In this document: positions 6,807 through 17,066 of the stretch, piece after piece
Numbering within the stretch: position 1 is the first letter of the stretch
Layout of the letters: each line of letters starts with the position of its first letter
Source of the DNA: Lachnospiraceae bacterium
Lineage (GTDB): Bacteria; Bacillota; Clostridia; Lachnospirales; Lachnospiraceae
Reading direction: 5' to 3'
DNA length: 64,000 bases
Assembly (NCBI GenBank): GCA_017470935.1
Contig: JAFUXG010000052.1
Span: 1 to 64,000 of the forward strand
Notes under the pieces: generated by a model
Told to the model about the DNA's origin: nothing
The model's input: the letters and a program-made list of their open reading frames with translations, nothing else
Database searches by the model: none
Position numbers and translations under genes: made by a program

Positions 6807-8858
6807 ATGAACATACTTAATCTTGAAAACATATCAAAAACATATATGGAAAAAGCAGTTTTAGATAATGTCTGTATCGGTATTGATGATTCGGACAAGA
6901 TAGGTGTTGTGGGTGCAAATGGTACCGGAAAGTCCACATTGCTTGCTATTACTGCAGGAAATGTTGAACCGGATGAGGGCAGGGTGGTAATGGGTAATGA
7001 TGTTAGGATTTCCTATCTGCCGCAAAATCCGCAGTTCGATATGAACAAGACACTGCTTGAAAATATTACTGAAGCGATATATGCGGGAAATGACCATTGG
7101 GATAAAATGGGAGAGATCAAGGCAAATCTTGCAAAGCTTGGAATAGATGATCCGGAATGCAATCCGGAAGTGTTATCAGGGGGACAGAGAAAGAGGGCAG
7201 CGCTGGTATCAGCCATCATGACACCTGCCGATCTTTTGATCTTAGATGAGCCTACTAATCACCTGGATTCAGAGATGATTGAATGGCTTGAAAGCTTCCT
7301 TCGCAGGTATAACGGAGCAATTCTTATGGTTACCCATGACAGGTACTTTCTTGATGAGGTGACTGATCAGATAATAGAGATTGATAAGGGAAATGCATAC
7401 CGTTATGAGGCTAATTATTCAGGCTATCTTGAGCTTAAGGAACAGCGTCTTGATTATGAGAAGGCTGCAGAGAGAAAGGCAGCAACTCTGTATAAGAAGG
7501 ATCTTGCTTGGATAAGGCGTGGTGCCAGGGCACGTTCCACAAAACAGAAAGCACATATCAAGAGGTTTGAGGAGCTTCGTGACAGAAAGCGTCCTGAGGA
7601 GGAACGGTTTGTTGAGTTGAGCTCTCTGCCTTCCCGTATGGGTAATAAGACCATAATACTTGACGGGATTTCCAAAGGATATGGAGACAAAACGCTGTTT
7701 AAGGATTTTACATATACATTTAATAAGCTGGACAGAATCGGTATTATCGGTCCAAATGGATGCGGGAAATCTACCCTTTTGAAGTGCATTATCGGTGATG
7801 TGGCTCTGGACAGCGGAAGTATTGAAATCGGACAGACAATCGAAATCGGATACTTCGGGCAGGAGAATGAGTTTGAAAGACAGTCAGGCAATAATACATT
7901 TGAAGATAGAAAACATAATGGGGTAATATCAGGGGATGACAAAAGTATTTTATATCAAAATGCAAGTGTAAGTAATGTAGAAGATGCTTATAAAAACACA
8001 ATGGCAAAGATGAGCAAAGCATGGGACGGCAACATGCGTGTCATAGACTATGTGAAGGAGACGGCTGAATATATTGAGACCACAGATGGGACAGTATCAG
8101 CCTCATCCATGTGTGAGAGGTTTCTATTCAATGCAGATATGCAGTATGCACCCCTTAAGAAACTATCCGGTGGGGAGAAAAGAAGATTATATCTCTTGAA
8201 GGTACTTATGAGTGCACCTAATGTGATAATACTTGATGAGCCCACCAACGACCTTGATATTCAGACCCTTCGTATTCTGGAGGATTATCTTGACAGCTTT
8301 GCGGGAATTGTTATTACGGTATCCCATGACAGGTATTTTCTTGACAGGGTTGTTACCAGGATATTTTCATTTGAGCCTGACGGAATCTTGAGACAGAGTG
8401 AGGGCGGCTATTCGGATTATCTGGAGCACAGGAAGCAGATGGATAATTTAGATGGATCAGATGGGAATAAAACAATTTCGAGAGATAATAAAACTTCGAA
8501 GGCTAATAAAACTTCGAAAGATAATAAAACAAAGAACGGAGCAGATGGTAATCATAATTCTCAAAATAATGAATCAGATTCTGTTTCCAAGAAAAACAAA
8601 AAGTATCGTGCTCCAAGAGAGAAAACAAAGCTCTCATTTAACGAGCAGAAGGAATATGACACAATTGAATCAGAGATTGAAAGCATGGAGATGAGAAGTT
8701 CTGAGCTTGATGATCTGATTGCAGAGGCAGCTACTGATTTTGTTAAATTAACTGAACTTACGAAGGAGAAGGAAGAACTGGAATTACAGATTGAACAAAA
8801 ACTTGACAGGTTTGTTGAACTGCAGGAGATGGTGGATAAATTTAATAGTCAGGGATAG
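6807..8858 (+). CDS. ABC-F family ATPase (translation factor type)
   Basis: A 683-residue soluble ABC protein with two nucleotide-binding domains and no membrane segments, the layout of ABC-F ribosome-binding ATPases (Uup/EttA/resistance type). NBD1: Walker A GANGTGKST, signature LSGGQRKRA, Walker B LLILDEPTNHLD. The linker is long and basic (YKKDLAWIRRGARARSTKQK), as in ABC-F P-site probes. NBD2: GPNGCGKST, LSGGEKRRL, VIILDEPTNDLD. The C-terminus is a coiled coil as in Uup. Oddities: about 45 extra polar residues after the NBD2 Q-loop (GYFGQENEFE), and an Asn/Lys-rich linker (NKTISRDNKTSKANKTSKDN) before the coiled coil. Whether it is housekeeping or drug-protective cannot be told. Confidence 0.92.
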   Translation: MNILNLENISKTYMEKAVLDNVCIGIDDSDKIGVVGANGTGKSTLLAITAGNVEPDEGRVVMGNDVRISYLPQNPQFDMNKTLLENITEAIYAGNDHWDKMGEIKANLAKLGIDDPECNPEVLSGGQRKRAALVSAIMTPADLLILDEPTNHLDSEMIEWLESFLRRYNGAILMVTHDRYFLDEVTDQIIEIDKGNAYRYEANYSGYLELKEQRLDYEKAAERKAATLYKKDLAWIRRGARARSTKQKAHIKRFEELRDRKRPEEERFVELSSLPSRMGNKTIILDGISKGYGDKTLFKDFTYTFNKLDRIGIIGPNGCGKSTLLKCIIGDVALDSGSIEIGQTIEIGYFGQENEFERQSGNNTFEDRKHNGVISGDDKSILYQNASVSNVEDAYKNTMAKMSKAWDGNMRVIDYVKETAEYIETTDGTVSASSMCERFLFNADMQYAPLKKLSGGEKRRLYLLKVLMSAPNVIILDEPTNDLDIQTLRILEDYLDSFAGIVITVSHDRYFLDRVVTRIFSFEPDGILRQSEGGYSDYLEHRKQMDNLDGSDGNKTISRDNKTSKANKTSKDNKTKNGADGNHNSQNNESDSVSKKNKKYRAPREKTKLSFNEQKEYDTIESEIESMEMRSSELDDLIAEAATDFVKLTELTKEKEELELQIEQKLDRFVELQEMVDKFNSQG

Positions 8859-8867
8859 TATGTAATA

Positions 8868-8896
8868 GAACTGTTTGGCAACGGACAGTTCTTTTT
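8868..8896 (+). terminator. Terminator of the ABC-F gene
   Basis: GAACTGT pairs with ACAGTTC and is followed by TTTTT, ten bases after the stop codon. Confidence 0.85.
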
Positions 8897-8999
8897 AATT
8901 GTGCTAATATGACATTCTGAATTGTTATATATATGAGATCTCAAAAAAATACAAATTACAGTGGACTTGGCTGAACACTGTTATGAAGGTGGATATAGC

Positions 9000-9476
9000 A
9001 TGAAGCACGACAAACTAATGAAAATGTATGATCTTTATTCAGAAAATGTATATAGACTTGCGCTAAGCTATACCGGATGTGTTGCGGATGCAGAGGATAT
9101 CGTTCAGAATGTATTTCTGAAGGTGTTCGAAAAGCACATTGATATTGACGCCGGTAAAGAAAAGTCATATCTCTTGACGGTAACTGCCAATATGTGCAGG
9201 AATCATTTACGGTCTGCAAGGGTCAAAAGGTCAGTTTCTTATGAAGAGGCGGAGCATGAAAATGTTAATGCATCCTTTGACGATGAGGAGGCAGATCTGT
9301 ATGAAGCGATGGGAAGACTGCCGGAGAAATACAGGGTAGTTCTATATCTGCATTATTATGAGGGATATACATTCAGGGAAATAGCCGGACTTTTGCATAT
9401 CACATCCTCTGCGGTTTCAATGCGGCTGCACCGGGGCAGAGAAATGCTAAGAGCGGAGCTTAAGGATTATATTTGA
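9000..9476 (+). CDS. ECF-type RNA polymerase sigma factor
   Basis: A 158-residue sigma-70 family protein. Region 2 is near residues 10-75 (LYSENVYRLALSYTGCVADAED; core YTGCVADAEDIVQNVF) and region 4 near 105-155 (LPEKYRVVLYLHYYEGY, then the helix-turn-helix FREIAGLLHITSSAVSMRL). Region 3 is absent, as in ECF factors. Start at 9000 follows AAGGTGG; the 8961 ATG in frame lacks a site. The next gene, 12 bases on, encodes a membrane protein with anti-sigma layout. The export operon downstream is a plausible target, but a terminator separates them. Confidence 0.9.
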   Translation: MKHDKLMKMYDLYSENVYRLALSYTGCVADAEDIVQNVFLKVFEKHIDIDAGKEKSYLLTVTANMCRNHLRSARVKRSVSYEEAEHENVNASFDDEEADLYEAMGRLPEKYRVVLYLHYYEGYTFREIAGLLHITSSAVSMRLHRGREMLRAELKDYI

Positions 9477-9488
9477 GGAGGTCTTATT

Positions 9489-10130
9489 ATGGATAAGTTA
9501 TTTAGCAGTACATACAATAAGGTGAATATGGATGTGAAATTTAAGTCTGAGCTTAGGAACAGGCTTGTTAATATGGAGACGGAAGGAAAGCCTAAGCTTT
9601 ATAATATTCCATTAGCCGGTAAAGTGGCGGCTGCTGCAGCATTTACGCTGGCAATGCTTATGTGCATTCCGACAACAAGAGGTGGGATCATAAGCGCCGC
9701 CGAATATGTCAGGAATGTTTTCTATAGCAGTAAAGGAGACGAGCTGGTTGTAGAAAACGGCAGGGATGCAGAAAGTGAATGGACCAGTGTTACAGTAACT
9801 GAAAATGATTATAAGGATTATTATGTGGTTGAGGACGGCAGGATATATTTTGTCCTTGATGATATCAAAGAGGATATAACCGATCAGTGCGGTGAGGATA
9901 AATGGTTCCGTTACAAAAATAAAAAAGAGGACGGAGGCTGGTCCATAATCCTTATAGGAGGCACGCCTGATAACATTGGATGGGCGGAGCTGTTATTTGA
10001 TAAAAACGGTACCTATTACAATAATATTATGAATGTTCCCATGAATTCCCACTGGCTTGATCCTGCCATGGATGCAGAGGGAGTGCCTACGGGAAATCCG
10101 GAGTATGATCAGGAGTTTTTGCAGGAGTGA
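9489..10130 (+). CDS. Putative membrane-anchored anti-sigma factor
   Basis: A 213-residue protein translated directly after the ECF sigma gene, with GAGGAGG before its start. Residues 1-42 are cytoplasmic and polar; one membrane helix follows (VAAAAAFTLAMLMCIP); the remaining 150 residues would lie outside the cell. That topology and position fit an anti-sigma factor that holds the sigma factor at the membrane until a signal arrives. I do not recognise a named domain. The external part is rich in acidic and aromatic residues and ends without further motifs. Confidence 0.7.
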   Translation: MDKLFSSTYNKVNMDVKFKSELRNRLVNMETEGKPKLYNIPLAGKVAAAAAFTLAMLMCIPTTRGGIISAAEYVRNVFYSSKGDELVVENGRDAESEWTSVTVTENDYKDYYVVEDGRIYFVLDDIKEDITDQCGEDKWFRYKNKKEDGGWSIILIGGTPDNIGWAELLFDKNGTYYNNIMNVPMNSHWLDPAMDAEGVPTGNPEYDQEFLQE

Positions 10131-10224
10131 GCATTTATTTTTTGTTAAGTGATGATGGCTTTCCTACAGTTATCAATCACGTAAAATTATGCTAAATGAC
10201 ACGAAAATTTAATATAAGTCATTG

Positions 10225-10270
10225 AAAATCCCATTTTATTGCGGTCAGCAGCAGAGTGGGATTTTTAATT
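10225..10270 (+). terminator. Terminator after the sigma/anti-sigma pair
   Basis: AAAATCCCA pairs with TGGGATTTT, followed by a T-rich tail. It separates the sigma operon from the export operon. The rest of the 298-bp gap (10131-10428) is AT-rich and should hold the export operon promoter, but I cannot pick a clear one. Confidence 0.8.
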
Positions 10271-10428
10271 TTTTATAATTGATACATTTTTGATGCAAAT
10301 GGGTTTTATTATGTTTATACGATATGTAAATATGTGCTTTTAATTGTTTTATTGTAATTCAAAAATACAGATTATTTAAATATAGCAGATGCTTGTGGAT
10401 ATATAGATAAACGTAAACGAGGTAATAT

Positions 10429-11505
10429 ATGAATAGAATGATAGTTATTGTTTTTGTATTTATTATCGTGTGTGTCACCTGCACAGGCTGTGGCAGCAGT
10501 TCTTTGGATGAGCTGGTTCCTGTGCGGGATCTTTCATACAACAGAATAGAGAAAAATACTGCGTTGGTAGTGAAGGGGGATATCACACCTGTTTTTGATA
10601 AGCCGCTGGAGCTTGTGGGATATGAGGAGAGAAAGTACAGGGAGGATTCTGAAGAGTATGAGGCTTTGGAGGCAGTATACAAGCTTAAGCTTGCATCTGT
10701 TAACTGCCAGGTGGGAGGGCAGGTAAGGAAGGGGGATGTTCTGGTATCATTTACTTCGGATGAGCTGGATAAACAGATAAAGGAAAAAGAAGAGGAGAAA
10801 AGACTTGCAAAGCTTGAGCTTCAGCATGTTAAGGAGCTTGAAGAAATCGATGATGAAGCCGTTTATTCTGAGCAGATTAGAAGCATTAAGCAGCAGATCA
10901 AGATTTGCGATCTCTATATTCAGGATATCAGCAGTAAATATAAGGAAATCAATATAATCTGTGAAGAGGATGGTGTTGTACGGTATATCAATCCGTCACT
11001 TCTTGAAGGATATGTTGTTCCTAACAGTGACCTTATTATAGTTTCCAGGGATGATGGTTACTATGAGGCACAGGCGGATGATACGATCTCATTTGATGTG
11101 ACAAAGACATATGAGGCAGGAAGCGGTGTGGAAAGGTATGAGCTTAAGGTAATGGAAAATGATGCAGGCAATACAGATGATAATGATGAAAATGACGATA
11201 CCCTGTCAAGTATGGATACTGCAATAAATGATGAAAAAAAACACACAGTATATTTCAAGCCGATCAATAAAGATGGCAGAATGCTTGAGAAGACAATTCT
11301 TATGGAGACAGAGCTTAATGTCCTGAAAAATGTCTGCTATGTGGATAAACAGGCAATCATCAGGAAGGACGATGGTGATTATGTGTATGTGGTGGATGAG
11401 CAGGACCACAGAAGGGCAGTATCCGTGAAAACCGGAGATATTGTGGGAGAGTATTGCATAATACTTGAAGGCCTTTCAGGGGGAGAAACGGTGACACTGC
11501 CATAG
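10429..11505 (+). CDS. Lipoprotein adaptor subunit of ABC exporter (HlyD/MacA-like)
   Basis: A 358-residue lipoprotein. The signal peptide ends in a lipobox, CVTCTGC-GSS, so it is anchored on the outer face of the membrane. Features of membrane fusion adaptors follow: a half lipoyl motif (VNCQVGGQVRKGDVLVSF), a coiled-coil hairpin near residues 110-165 (IKEKEEEKRLAKLELQHVKEL), the second lipoyl half (EEDGVVRYINPSL), and a beta-barrel/proximal part ending in GLSGGETVTL. An Asp/Asn-rich insert (DNDENDD) lies near residue 250. It is first in an operon with a second adaptor, a permease and two ATPases. The substrate is unknown. Confidence 0.82.
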   Translation: MNRMIVIVFVFIIVCVTCTGCGSSSLDELVPVRDLSYNRIEKNTALVVKGDITPVFDKPLELVGYEERKYREDSEEYEALEAVYKLKLASVNCQVGGQVRKGDVLVSFTSDELDKQIKEKEEEKRLAKLELQHVKELEEIDDEAVYSEQIRSIKQQIKICDLYIQDISSKYKEINIICEEDGVVRYINPSLLEGYVVPNSDLIIVSRDDGYYEAQADDTISFDVTKTYEAGSGVERYELKVMENDAGNTDDNDENDDTLSSMDTAINDEKKHTVYFKPINKDGRMLEKTILMETELNVLKNVCYVDKQAIIRKDDGDYVYVVDEQDHRRAVSVKTGDIVGEYCIILEGLSGGETVTLP

Positions 11506-11549
11506 AGTATAAGAACTAATCTAAAAAAGATAATAAGGAAGTGGATGTT

Positions 11550-14075
11550 ATGTCAACCAATACATTATACAAAAAAATAATTCCCTTATCATTCAAAAAA
11601 ATCATATCTTTAGGCATGCTGACGTGTCTGCTGCTTGCGGAATCATTTACTCTTACAGGGTGTGGGAAAGGAGCAGGCAGAGCTGATATAAGCCTTGATG
11701 AACCTTCAGCCACAACCTATGCATTCCGCCCGGCTTCAAAAAGGCGTATCGGAAACGTTGAGATATTAATGGGAACAGTTATGCCGGCATCCTATCCATG
11801 CACTGCGGAGAAGGCGGTAACCATTGCAGATATAAATGCCGAGCTTGGACAGTATGTGAAGGCGGGAGATGTGGTAGCCCATGGAGATACAGCAGGGTAT
11901 CTTGAACAGCTGGAAGAGCTTAACGGAAGAATTGCGGAGCTTAAAGGTAGCAGAAGCTTAAAGGATGAGGTTTCGACATGGCAGATAAAAAAGCTTTACT
12001 ATCAGAAGGAGGAGTGCCAGAAGAATAAGGATATGGCAGGTGCAAGAAATGCAGACCGTGAGATTGCCATGGAGAAGGAGAATACAAGGTATGATCTTTC
12101 GGTTATAGATAATGATATTAAGACTGTTGAGAAAAGCATTGCAGATATCAATGAGGAGATGTCAAGGCTTACATTTACCGCACCCCATGATGGTTTTGTA
12201 TCCTATGTTGCACCTGTTGATGAGGGATGTGTCATCAATCCGGGAGACAATATTGTTGTGATTTCTGATGAAAATGAGCTCTATATCGAGACGGAGGATG
12301 TGGCGGCGGATGAATACCAATACAAGAATTATAAGAGTAAATGGGCGTATATAGAAGGGAAAGAGGTGCCTGTTACAGAATATGAGTTTTCAAATGAGGA
12401 GCTTGAGGCTGCAAAAGGTAAAGGTGTATATCCGTCCATGAGGTTTGTTGCGGGAAATGTTAATAAAATAGAAGATAAAGATGGTGATGAGAAAGATAAT
12501 GGCAGTACAGAAGGCAAAGATGATGATGCGACAGAAGCTGCTGGTTTGGAAGGCGAAATCAGTAATAAAAGAAATGATGTTGGATTAACACCCGGTATGG
12601 TCGTTCCCATTTATTTTGTGAAGGGAGAATACAGGGAATGCCTTTCGGTAGGCAATGATTCTCTGTATAGGGATGATGACATGGCGTATGTATATGTTAA
12701 GGGAGAAAATGGCGAGCTTTCCCAGAGAACTGTTACTGTTGGTGACACAGATCCATATTATAGTGAAATCCGAGAGGGGCTTAGTGAAGGGGAAGAGGTG
12801 TTTTATGAGAACAATGCCCTTATGCCGGTCTCCTATAGTGAAGCTGCTGTAAGGGTATCGGACTACAATGTGGAATTGTCGTCAGAGTATTATGAAGCAG
12901 CCTTAACAAAGTATAGTATATATATGTCTCCGTGCACAGGTGTTATTGATCAGGAAAGCGTGATCAAAGCCGGAGATGAGGTACAGGCAGGTGATAATCT
13001 GCTTAGTATATCTGCAGTGACCGGAAAGGCAGAATTATACGAGGCAAAAACCGCTGTGGATAATCTTGAGAGCGGGCACAGCATGGCTGAAGAAATATAC
13101 ATGAATCAAAGGAAGATGTTGGATAATGAGATATTGGAATTAAGTAATATAAAGGATGTTAATGAGGTTGGAGATAATAATGGGACTGATAACAGTGTTA
13201 ATGAAGATAATGCAATAAATGATGGAAATGAAGTTAATGACAATAATAAAAGTAATAATGAAATTAATGATGATAATAAAAACAATTACAGCAATGACGC
13301 CGATATTGACATATTAGATTCCGCTGTAACAGATCGTGATGAAAAAATAGAGAATTCCAATATAGATAATAACGGCAGCAGCAATAATGATCTCAGTTAT
13401 CAGAAGGGAATTCTGGAGTGTGAGAGAAACATTCTGGATATAGAGAGAAGATATGAGAATTCCGAATACGAAAGGAACAAAATAATACTGTCGAAAAGAT
13501 ATAAAGAGCTTTCAGGTGCAGGCAGTGCTACATATGTAAAGGCATTGGCTTCCGGGGTGATGGGGCAGGTCTTCTCGGAGGCGGGAGGAGCTGTTTCAAA
13601 GGGAAGTGTGCTGACAGTAACATCTTCATTGAGTGATAGCATTATTCTTGTGAAAATGAAATCTTCAGCAGGTAATGCAGATGCAGCCGGAAGGCGTGCG
13701 GCACATGTAGGGCAGAAGGTGGATATTAAATGTGGAGATAGAACGATCAAGGGAGTGTGTGTGGGTGAGAGGGAAGGCGGCTCAACATCACAGTTCTATG
13801 TAAGCCTTAAGGATGTGAATGTATCGGATATTGCAGAAGGGAATGTGTTGATAAGCTTTCTTGCTGACAATTTGCCATCTGCCGTAACTGTACCTCAAAA
13901 AGCGGTATATACGGAAACGGATTCCCTTACACAGAATAAAAGTTATTATGTGTGGAGGGCAGAGGAAGGTGTCCCGGTGAAGGAATATGTTACGGTCTGG
14001 GAGGCAGCAGCGAAGGGTGAGAATGTGGTCATATTAAATGGTCTTAAGGATGGAGACATTGTACTTGTGGAGTAG
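11550..14075 (+). CDS. Large double adaptor lipoprotein of ABC exporter
   Basis: An 841-residue lipoprotein (lipobox LTGC) that appears to hold two adaptor modules in tandem. Module 1, residues about 60-430: lipoyl halves around NAELGQYVKAGDVV and DGFVSYVAPVDEG flank a coiled coil (LEELNGRIAELKG). Module 2, about 440-840: CTGVIDQESVIKAGDEVQAG, coiled segments, then SGVMGQVFSEAGGAVSKGS, and a barrel ending NGLKDGDIVLVE. A roughly 55-residue Asn/Asp-rich stretch splits the second coiled coil. The fusion is unusual; MacA-type proteins have about 400 residues. Start at 11550 follows AAGGA; the GTG at 11541 is less likely. Between adaptor 1 and the permease. Confidence 0.8.
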   Translation: MSTNTLYKKIIPLSFKKIISLGMLTCLLLAESFTLTGCGKGAGRADISLDEPSATTYAFRPASKRRIGNVEILMGTVMPASYPCTAEKAVTIADINAELGQYVKAGDVVAHGDTAGYLEQLEELNGRIAELKGSRSLKDEVSTWQIKKLYYQKEECQKNKDMAGARNADREIAMEKENTRYDLSVIDNDIKTVEKSIADINEEMSRLTFTAPHDGFVSYVAPVDEGCVINPGDNIVVISDENELYIETEDVAADEYQYKNYKSKWAYIEGKEVPVTEYEFSNEELEAAKGKGVYPSMRFVAGNVNKIEDKDGDEKDNGSTEGKDDDATEAAGLEGEISNKRNDVGLTPGMVVPIYFVKGEYRECLSVGNDSLYRDDDMAYVYVKGENGELSQRTVTVGDTDPYYSEIREGLSEGEEVFYENNALMPVSYSEAAVRVSDYNVELSSEYYEAALTKYSIYMSPCTGVIDQESVIKAGDEVQAGDNLLSISAVTGKAELYEAKTAVDNLESGHSMAEEIYMNQRKMLDNEILELSNIKDVNEVGDNNGTDNSVNEDNAINDGNEVNDNNKSNNEINDDNKNNYSNDADIDILDSAVTDRDEKIENSNIDNNGSSNNDLSYQKGILECERNILDIERRYENSEYERNKIILSKRYKELSGAGSATYVKALASGVMGQVFSEAGGAVSKGSVLTVTSSLSDSIILVKMKSSAGNADAAGRRAAHVGQKVDIKCGDRTIKGVCVGEREGGSTSQFYVSLKDVNVSDIAEGNVLISFLADNLPSAVTVPQKAVYTETDSLTQNKSYYVWRAEEGVPVKEYVTVWEAAAKGENVVILNGLKDGDIVLVE

Positions 14076-14090
14076 GCGGGAGAACAGAAT

Positions 14091-16982
14091 ATGTTAAGGT
14101 TCATACTTTTAAAGATCAAAAATAAATACAAGCTTTATCTATGTCTTCTTGTGGGACTTATATTTATGGAGGCCTCTCTGTCCTTGATAATGATGTTCAG
14201 GACAGGCTCCCTTAACAAGCTTATTCAAAAGGGGTTTGTTACAGAGTATGAAGAGACGGGAAAATTTCCTGCGGTACTGTCAAGGGTAAGCGCTGTTGAT
14301 ATTGAAGCCGCAGGCTGTGACATTGAGGACATTATTGATGAAATGAATTCTTATGAAACCTCCTGGCATAAGTATCTGGATGTTCCAATGATAGATAAAC
14401 AGCATCTTCTGTATATGAAGGGCTTTAAGGCAGAGCCTTCATATAGGGGAAGTACCATGACCTTTGATATCGGATATATGGATACGTTAAATGAGCATAT
14501 TGATATTGTTGATGGCCAGGAGAGTGATATAACAGAAAATGATATACCGGGGAATAATACACCGAAGAGTGATATACCGGGGAATGATATACCGGGGAAT
14601 GATACACCGGGGAATGATATGCCGGAAAACACATATCCATGCTATGTAAGTGAATATACGGCAGATGCATATGATCTTGTGGTGGGGGAGAAGCTTAACT
14701 TCGAGAATCTTAGCGTATACATATCAGGAATTATCCGCGAAAAGCGTGGTGACTACTATTGGAATAAAGGTCTGTATGAAAACGGTCATATGCTGTATGT
14801 GGATAAGACGGTTATACAAAATATCATGGATAATAATGTGACAGAGCTTACAGCCTATGAAATGTATGATATTGTTGATTACCGTTATGTCAATGCTTCA
14901 AATGTCAAAGGAATAAAATCTATACTCGCACAATTTCATGAAAGAGATGAAATGTTTGATGAAAATATCTCACCGGTGATTGTCTCTTACGAACGGGAAA
15001 GTACATCACTTATGGCGGTTTTATATGTCATTGCCCTGCCGCTTGTTATTCTGGTAATGATATTTATACTGATGATGGCAGTAAGGATAATAGATTCGGA
15101 AATGAATGAGATTGCCGGTTTTGTGAGCCGTGGCGTAAGCAGAAAAAGGATAATAGGCATGTATCTTCTTGAGTATATGATACTTTCAGGGGCTGCATTT
15201 ATTCCGGGACTTTTGGCTGGATATCTTTTGGGCAAGATGGCAGCGGGAGCAGATGACTTTCTTGGATTTCATATATTACATTCTGTGGTCAGCACCAAAG
15301 CATATAGATTCACGCCTGACATGGTCATAGTGGGTATTGTTGCATTTATTATATCTACAATCATAATGATGCTGCCTGTTGCCGTTAAATCAAGGAGTAC
15401 TCTTGTGGATCACCATGATAAAAGGGTGAAAAGCTCGGATATTCCTTTCTGGGAAAAATATTTTATAGATGTTTTTCTTCTTGTTCTGTCGATATATCTG
15501 CTTTACAACTATAAGGGACAGCTTGATAAGCTTTCGGAGGCAGTTCTTGGCGGAGAGGGAATAGATCCCATGATATTTGCGGATGCATTGCTGTTTCTTG
15601 TGGCTGCCGGTCTGATTATATTGCGGCTTATATTCTGCCTTGTGAGCTTCATATATAAGATTACGGGCAGATATCTCAAACCGGCAGCATATGCGGGAAT
15701 GCTGCAGATAATGAGGACGAGAAAAAGGTCGGGGATAGTATCCGTATTTATGGTAGTCACTGTTGCAATGAGCCTTTTCAATGCAAATATTGCAAGAACT
15801 ATCAATTCCAATAACGAGGCAAGGCTTAGGTTAGATCTTGGTTCGGATTATATTATCAGGGAACATTTTGAGATGAAGATAAAAGGGCAGAAGCCTCCAC
15901 AGACATGGAAGTATATTGAGCCCGATCCTGCATTATACACAAAGCTTTCGGGAGAGCTTGGCATAGACAGCTTTACCAGGGTCATCAGGGATGATGAGCT
16001 TGAGGCAAGAAATGCTTCAAAGGTTGTGAAAAATGCCACACTAATGGGAATCAATACGAAGGAATTCGGGTTGACGGCAAATATGAAGGAGGATGAAGGG
16101 GAGGAGCACTGGTACAAATATCTTAATGATATGGCAGCGAAGGCTGACGGCTGTATCATTTCTAAGAATCTTGCAGAACAGTTAGAGCTTAAGGTCGGGG
16201 ATACATTTACATACTCAAGAATTGCACCTGTGGATTCTGTGGGGATATACGCAAGTGCAACAGGATGCGTGGCGGCAATAGTTGATGTGTGGCCAGGATA
16301 TGAAAAGTATTCTTACACATATAACGAGGAAGGGAAAATCGTATGCGAAGAGAGGTATCTTGTGGCTGCCAATTATGCAACGGTTGTAAATGTGTTCGGA
16401 ATCACACCGTATGAGATATGGCTTAAGGGAGATGTGGCACCGGACAAGGTTTCCGGCAGGCTTAATGAAATGCTTGAAGAAGCTTCAAGGCGTTTGGAGG
16501 ACTTTGAAAGTAATCAGGTTAATATGGAGAAAATGAAGGGGTCAGCCCTTATTCAAATAACCAACGGACTTTTTACAGTTGATTTTCTTGTGGCATTATT
16601 CTTATGCGTGCTGGGCTTTATGATTCATTGGATATCATCAATAAGGGATAGGGAGCTGCTGTTTGGTATATACAGAGCTATGGGAATTTCCATGATGGAG
16701 ATAGAGAAAATGCTGTTTTTGGAGCAGGTATTTCTGACACTTGTATCGGTAGGTTCAGGCGTTTTATCAGGCGTAGCTGCCACAGCACTTTTCGGAGAAT
16801 TATTTGCCATAGTTTATCTGCCGCAAAAACACAGTGTTCCGCTGCGCAATGTTACTGCAGTGTCGGATGTTATAAGACTTTTCATAGTGATCATCTTGGC
16901 GGTTATCATATGCATGACAATAATCAGAAGAATTGTAAAGAGGCTTAATATTACTGAAGCGTTAAAGCTTGGGGAGGACTAG
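14091..16982 (+). CDS. ABC transporter permease, FtsX/MacB type
   Basis: A 963-residue membrane protein. One N-terminal helix (LCLLVGLIFMEASLSLIMMF), a large extracytoplasmic domain to about residue 300, then two FtsX-like blocks: helices near 305-430 and 450-535, a second outside domain (560-820), and four-helix end near 825-955 including RAMGISMMEIEKMLFLEQ, the coupling region that contacts the ATPase. Ends NITEALKLGED, as is common for this family. Oddity: near residue 150 there is a Pro/Gly/Asn/Asp repeat of the type DIPGND, repeated about six times in DNA as well. It is probably a duplicated-permease single-chain transporter core that works with both adaptors. Confidence 0.87.
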   Translation: MLRFILLKIKNKYKLYLCLLVGLIFMEASLSLIMMFRTGSLNKLIQKGFVTEYEETGKFPAVLSRVSAVDIEAAGCDIEDIIDEMNSYETSWHKYLDVPMIDKQHLLYMKGFKAEPSYRGSTMTFDIGYMDTLNEHIDIVDGQESDITENDIPGNNTPKSDIPGNDIPGNDTPGNDMPENTYPCYVSEYTADAYDLVVGEKLNFENLSVYISGIIREKRGDYYWNKGLYENGHMLYVDKTVIQNIMDNNVTELTAYEMYDIVDYRYVNASNVKGIKSILAQFHERDEMFDENISPVIVSYERESTSLMAVLYVIALPLVILVMIFILMMAVRIIDSEMNEIAGFVSRGVSRKRIIGMYLLEYMILSGAAFIPGLLAGYLLGKMAAGADDFLGFHILHSVVSTKAYRFTPDMVIVGIVAFIISTIIMMLPVAVKSRSTLVDHHDKRVKSSDIPFWEKYFIDVFLLVLSIYLLYNYKGQLDKLSEAVLGGEGIDPMIFADALLFLVAAGLIILRLIFCLVSFIYKITGRYLKPAAYAGMLQIMRTRKRSGIVSVFMVVTVAMSLFNANIARTINSNNEARLRLDLGSDYIIREHFEMKIKGQKPPQTWKYIEPDPALYTKLSGELGIDSFTRVIRDDELEARNASKVVKNATLMGINTKEFGLTANMKEDEGEEHWYKYLNDMAAKADGCIISKNLAEQLELKVGDTFTYSRIAPVDSVGIYASATGCVAAIVDVWPGYEKYSYTYNEEGKIVCEERYLVAANYATVVNVFGITPYEIWLKGDVAPDKVSGRLNEMLEEASRRLEDFESNQVNMEKMKGSALIQITNGLFTVDFLVALFLCVLGFMIHWISSIRDRELLFGIYRAMGISMMEIEKMLFLEQVFLTLVSVGSGVLSGVAATALFGELFAIVYLPQKHSVPLRNVTAVSDVIRLFIVIILAVIICMTIIRRIVKRLNITEALKLGED
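14524..14634 (+). repeat. In-gene tandem repeats coding for DIPGND-like hexapeptides
   Basis: About six imperfect 15- to 18-bp units of the type GATATACCGGGGAATG lie inside the permease gene. They encode a flexible Pro/Gly/Asn/Asp linker in the first outside domain. Such arrays change length by slippage; all units here keep the frame. Confidence 0.75.
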
Positions 16983-17066
16983 GAACAATGTCAATGTGTC
17001 TATGATGATAAAGAAATAAAAGAAGTACTTACGGTGATGTGAAATTGTGGAACGAGGTAAATGTAT

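Noticed and set aside
14351..14670. Minus-strand frames with repeated Ser-Pro-Val-Tyr-His text
   Set aside because: They are antisense shadows of the DIPGND repeat inside the permease gene.
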